Assembly: GCA_019347585.1 (NCBI GenBank)
Contig: JAHWLC010000027.1
Span: forward strand, 1-9,424
DNA from: Actinomycetota bacterium
GTDB taxonomy: Bacteria; Actinomycetota; Acidimicrobiia; Spongiisociales; ZC4RG35
Reading direction: 5' to 3'
DNA length: 9,424 bases
Both the position numbers and the translations under genes were made by a program. The notes under the pieces are model-generated. The model had not been told where the DNA came from. It ran no database searches and saw nothing but the letters and a program-made list of their open reading frames with translations. This document shows, one piece after another, positions 8,229 to 9,424 of the stretch. Positions within the stretch are counted from its first letter, which is position 1, and each line of letters opens with the position of its first letter.

Positions 8229-8310
8229 TCTCTGAGCGGGCCGGCAACCACCCATGCTGCATCTATCGGGAGCGAGTTTGCCTCGGGTGCAGGATGGGAA
8301 CTCTCTGAGC
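8229..8310. repeat. Direct repeats flanking an imperfect hairpin
   Basis: The 9-base sequence TCTCTGAGC occurs directly after the methyltransferase stop (8229-8237) and again at 8302-8310, just before the lipoprotein gene. Between them CCCATGCTGCA (8251-8261) pairs with TGCAGGATGGG (8288-8298) with one mismatch, and a small CGAG/CTCG stem (8273-8285) sits in the loop. No T-tract follows. It may be a terminator or leader structure, or the relic of a small palindromic element. No other content was found in this spacer. Confidence 0.45.
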
Positions 8311-8315
8311 CGTTG

Positions 8316-8774
8316 ATGCGTCCCAAATACATGAAGTTTGCTTTGATACTGATGGTCGCATTGCTGGCTGCCTGCGGTGAGGCGGGTGATGTCGTGCAGA
8401 CGACGGGGCCCAACGAGACGACAATCACGGAGACGACGGAGGACGATACCGACCCCGAACACGAAGCCGAGTTCGCGCCAGTCATCGAACCAGCACGTGC
8501 CGACCTGGCGACCCGTCTCGGTGTGGAGGAATCCTCGATAGAGGTGGCCACGGCCGAAGCGGTCACCTGGTCCGATGGCAGCCTGGGCTGTCCTCAACCG
8601 GGAATGTTCTACACCCAAGCGCTGGTCGAGGGGAGCCGGGTGGTGCTCCGCCACGACGATCGCTTCTACGACTACCACGCCGGTGCCGACGACGAGCCTT
8701 TCCTCTGCGAGTCCGACGCCGAGGACGGGGGTCACGACTCGGTTCCCCCCGTCGAAGGAACGGCTTCGATGTGA
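8316..8774 (+). CDS. Small lipoprotein with conserved W-DGSLGCPQPGM-type C-terminal domain
   Basis: The product (152 residues) starts MRPKYMKFALILMVALLAAC, a short type II signal peptide with lipobox LAAC and acylated Cys20, so it should be a membrane-anchored extracellular lipoprotein. A Thr/Glu/Asp-rich linker follows (about residues 25-50). The C-terminal part has AEAVTWSDGSLGCPQPGM, then FYTQALVEGSRVVLRH, a Tyr-rich FYDYH and PFLCE. I recognise this block from uncharacterised secreted proteins of actinobacteria, cyanobacteria and chloroflexi; its two cysteines may form a disulfide. No function is known to me. Possible starts are TTG 8313, ATG 8316 and ATG 8331; ATG 8316 gives a better charged n-region, though no ribosome binding site decides it. 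The stop codon forms part of a strong terminator hairpin. Confidence 0.82.
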   Translation: MRPKYMKFALILMVALLAACGEAGDVVQTTGPNETTITETTEDDTDPEHEAEFAPVIEPARADLATRLGVEESSIEVATAEAVTWSDGSLGCPQPGMFYTQALVEGSRVVLRHDDRFYDYHAGADDEPFLCESDAEDGGHDSVPPVEGTASM

Positions 8775-8805
8775 CGACGGCCGGGCGGTCGGCCCGGCCG
8801 TCGTC
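8773..8805. terminator. Strong hairpin, probably bidirectional terminator
   Basis: A perfect 14-bp GC-rich stem (8773-8786 with 8792-8805) closes a 5-base loop. It begins inside the TGA stop of the lipoprotein gene and lies 20 bases past the stop of the convergent protease gene. The + side is followed by CTCGTCTTT, a weak pyrimidine tract. Its place between two convergent genes fits termination of both. Confidence 0.85.
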
Positions 8806-8825
8806 CTCGTCTTTGCCGGAATCGG

Positions 8826-9424
8826 CTAGGGCTTCGCCTCCCGATCGATCCTGACGTGCCAGGGGGCGAGCAGCGTCTCGCCGTCACAGCTCAACACGAT
8901 ATCGCCCGAGTAGTCGCCGCTCGGCGTCGTGTCCGACCTGCCCCCGTCGAGAGTCACCGTCACCGTGTCGCCGGAAAGCGTCGCGGTGACGATCTCCGTG
9001 GTCACGGTGCCGTCGACGTGGGTCACGCTCACATCGGAGCAGCTCCCCCCACTGATCCCGATTTGCATCGTGTCGCTGACCGCCTTGTTTCCCGTCCACA
9101 GCCCGAAGCTGACGTTGACCGGGTCCAGAGTCGCCGGAGAGTCGATGGCGTCTGGCAGCCAGGCGATGCCGCCCCCGCGGGCCAGGAGCTCGATGCCGAG
9201 GCCGTCGTGGATGAAGCGATCACGGTTCGCCGTGTTCACCAGAGCCGACTTGACGTCGATCGGATCCCGGGTGCCGTCGTCGTGCAACAGCAGCGCCGCC
9301 GCCCCCGCGATGTGCGGCGACGACATCGAAGTCCCCTGGAAGAAGGAGAACAACCCGTCGAACACCGACGAGTACACATTCACCCCGGGGGCGGTGATGT
9401 CGGGCTTGATGATGTAGGTGAAGG
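8826..9424 (-). CDS. Subtilisin-like serine protease (S8), C-terminal part
   Basis: Only the 3' part of the gene is in the window; the frame is open to the right edge. The visible protein starts within IKPDITAPGVNVYSSV, a conserved subtilase strand, and reaches the catalytic serine motif GTSMSSPHIAGAAALL (Ser codon at 9327-9329). The catalytic Asp and His lie outside. After the protease domain comes a beta-rich C-terminal domain of about 100 residues (VNVSFGLWTGNKAV to the end) that looks like the fibronectin-III-like domain of subtilases; SGDYSGDIVL and LLAPWHVRIDR are typical of it. It has two cysteines that could pair. There is no LPXTG or membrane anchor at the C-terminus. By family it should be secreted; the signal peptide cannot be checked here. 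Confidence 0.93.
   Translation of the reverse strand, partial: FTYIIKPDITAPGVNVYSSVFDGLFSFFQGTSMSSPHIAGAAALLLHDDGTRDPIDVKSALVNTANRDRFIHDGLGIELLARGGGIAWLPDAIDSPATLDPVNVSFGLWTGNKAVSDTMQIGISGGSCSDVSVTHVDGTVTTEIVTATLSGDTVTVTLDGGRSDTTPSGDYSGDIVLSCDGETLLAPWHVRIDREAKP

Overview
The window is GC-rich chromosomal DNA with tightly packed genes. It most likely comes from an actinobacterium, perhaps an uncultured Acidimicrobiia-like lineage. This is an inference from several things: the gene order tsaE-tsaB-rimI-tsaD-groES-groL, two CIRCE operators ahead of groES, an LLM-class (F420-type) oxidoreductase, and an AbiEi/DUF559 protein of a type common in actinobacteria. The genus cannot be read from the sequence.

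Bases 1-3146 (+ strand) are one translationally coupled operon. It opens with the 3' part of a family-4 uracil-DNA glycosylase. The t6A tRNA-modification set follows: TsaE (ATPase), TsaB (scaffold), RimI (N-acetyltransferase) and TsaD (threonylcarbamoyl transferase). Stop and start codons overlap at every junction (GTGA or ATGA type). TsaC/Sua5, which makes the substrate threonylcarbamoyl-AMP, is not in the window.

Bases 3147-5273 hold the heat-shock chaperonin operon. A 177-bp spacer carries two tandem CIRCE elements, the binding sites of the HrcA repressor, followed by groES and groL. A perfect 15-bp-stem hairpin follows groL.

Bases 5274-7182 are on the - strand: an AbiEi-like/DUF559 (Vsr-type nuclease fold) fusion protein and an LLM-class oxidoreductase. 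The fusion gene lies between two inverted copies of a 46-bp palindromic repeat, one of which is the hairpin after groL. This is the most unusual structure in the window.

Bases 7191-8774 (+) carry a COG1565/MidA-type SAM-dependent methyltransferase, divergent from the oxidoreductase with almost no intergenic DNA, and a small lipoprotein with a conserved Cys-containing C-terminal domain. A strong 14-bp-stem hairpin ends the lipoprotein gene and faces the 3' end of a secreted subtilisin-like (S8) protease on the - strand, which runs off the right edge.

Most of the window is conserved housekeeping DNA. No clearly new multi-gene system was found. The candidates for a second look are the palindrome-bounded nuclease cassette and a small hairpin flanked by direct repeats before the lipoprotein gene.
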